The notes under the pieces: generated by a model | The model's database searches: none | What the model saw: the letters and a program-made list of their open reading frames with translations, nothing else | Told to the model about the DNA's origin: nothing | NCBI GenBank assembly: GCA_934270565.1 | Contig: CAKQPR010000019.1 | Span: 1 to 31,302, forward strand | Origin: an uncultured Clostridia bacterium | GTDB taxonomy: Bacteria; Bacillota; Clostridia; Christensenellales; Pumilibacteraceae | Direction of reading: 5' to 3' | Length of the DNA: 31,302 nucleotides | Shown here: positions 31,229 through 31,302 of the stretch, in pieces | Position numbering within the stretch: position 1 is the first letter of the stretch | Layout of the letters: every line of letters starts with the position of its first letter | Position numbers and translations under genes: made by a program

Positions 31229-31302
31229 TTGAAAAAGAAATTATTGAGTTTTATTTTTGCTTTTTGCTTAATTATTCCTTGCATATTTTTGTTAAGTGCC
31301 TG
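31229..31302 (+). CDS. Lipoprotein, N-terminus only (runs off the window)
   Basis: A reading frame starting at TTG (31229), after GGGAGG at a spacing of about eight bases, encodes a signal peptide beginning MKKKLLSFIFAF. The last bases give Leu-Ser-Ala followed by TG, which would be the cysteine of a lipobox LSAC if the next base is C or T. The stretch is much richer in AT than its neighbours, as is usual for clostridial signal peptides. The rest of the protein lies outside the window. Confidence 0.65.
   Translation, partial: MKKKLLSFIFAFCLIIPCIFLLSA

Overview
The window looks like a chromosome segment of a Gram-positive, probably uncultured gut-type clostridium (Bacillota, Clostridia). Supporting signs are strong AGGAGG-type ribosome binding sites, sigma-A-like TTGACA/TATAAT promoters, short intrinsic terminators, several lipobox lipoproteins, FtsB/DivIC, and XRE-cupin, Pot and Met ABC systems in low-GC-Gram-positive style. 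Base composition is near 50% GC. Placement below class is inference. No tRNA, rRNA, CRISPR array, phage or transposase gene was seen.

Layout. (1) 1-2250: end of a dispersed repeat, then a divergent AraC-type regulator and an EamA-like (DMT) membrane transporter. (2) 2319-5139, minus strand: a methionine ABC importer operon metN-metI-metQ. Its leader encodes a 27-residue Met-containing peptide, a 14-bp candidate antiterminator and an intrinsic terminator. This looks like a leader-peptide attenuator rather than a SAM riboswitch and is the most interesting element here. (3) 5227-9980: a lipoprotein, a repeat-rich gap, and a two-gene secreted operon (cell-surface Ig-like protein plus SGNH hydrolase). 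(4) 10081-12870: a P-type cation ATPase behind a yybP-ykoY (Mn2+) riboswitch with a terminator switch. (5) 13012-14721: an AroD-like enzyme with non-canonical substrate residues, paired with an SDR oxidoreductase. (6) 14808-16047, minus: FtsB-like protein and a Ppx/GppA phosphatase, translationally coupled.

(7) 16109-24276: an XRE-cupin regulator of the kind that normally sits directly next to polyamine transport genes. It is separated from potABCD by about 1.3 kb of repeats, a terminator and a DUF559 endonuclease-like gene; mnmG closes the operon. (8) 24347-26356: a stand-alone MsmK/UgpC-type sugar ABC ATPase with an unusually long C-terminal part. (9) 26383-27627: DUF554 membrane protein and a GNAT acetyltransferase. 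(10) 27677-28010: another repeat cluster. (11) 28011-end: an SPFH protein with three zinc ribbons, a zinc-ribbon membrane protein, two small membrane proteins and the start of a lipoprotein, resembling the Bacillus YdjG/YdjI membrane-stress set.

The repeats at 1-117, 6311-6651, 16770-17602 and 27677-27820 share modules that recur in either orientation, which suggests a mobile or recombining intergenic repeat family. All functions are read from sequence motifs; none was checked by database search.
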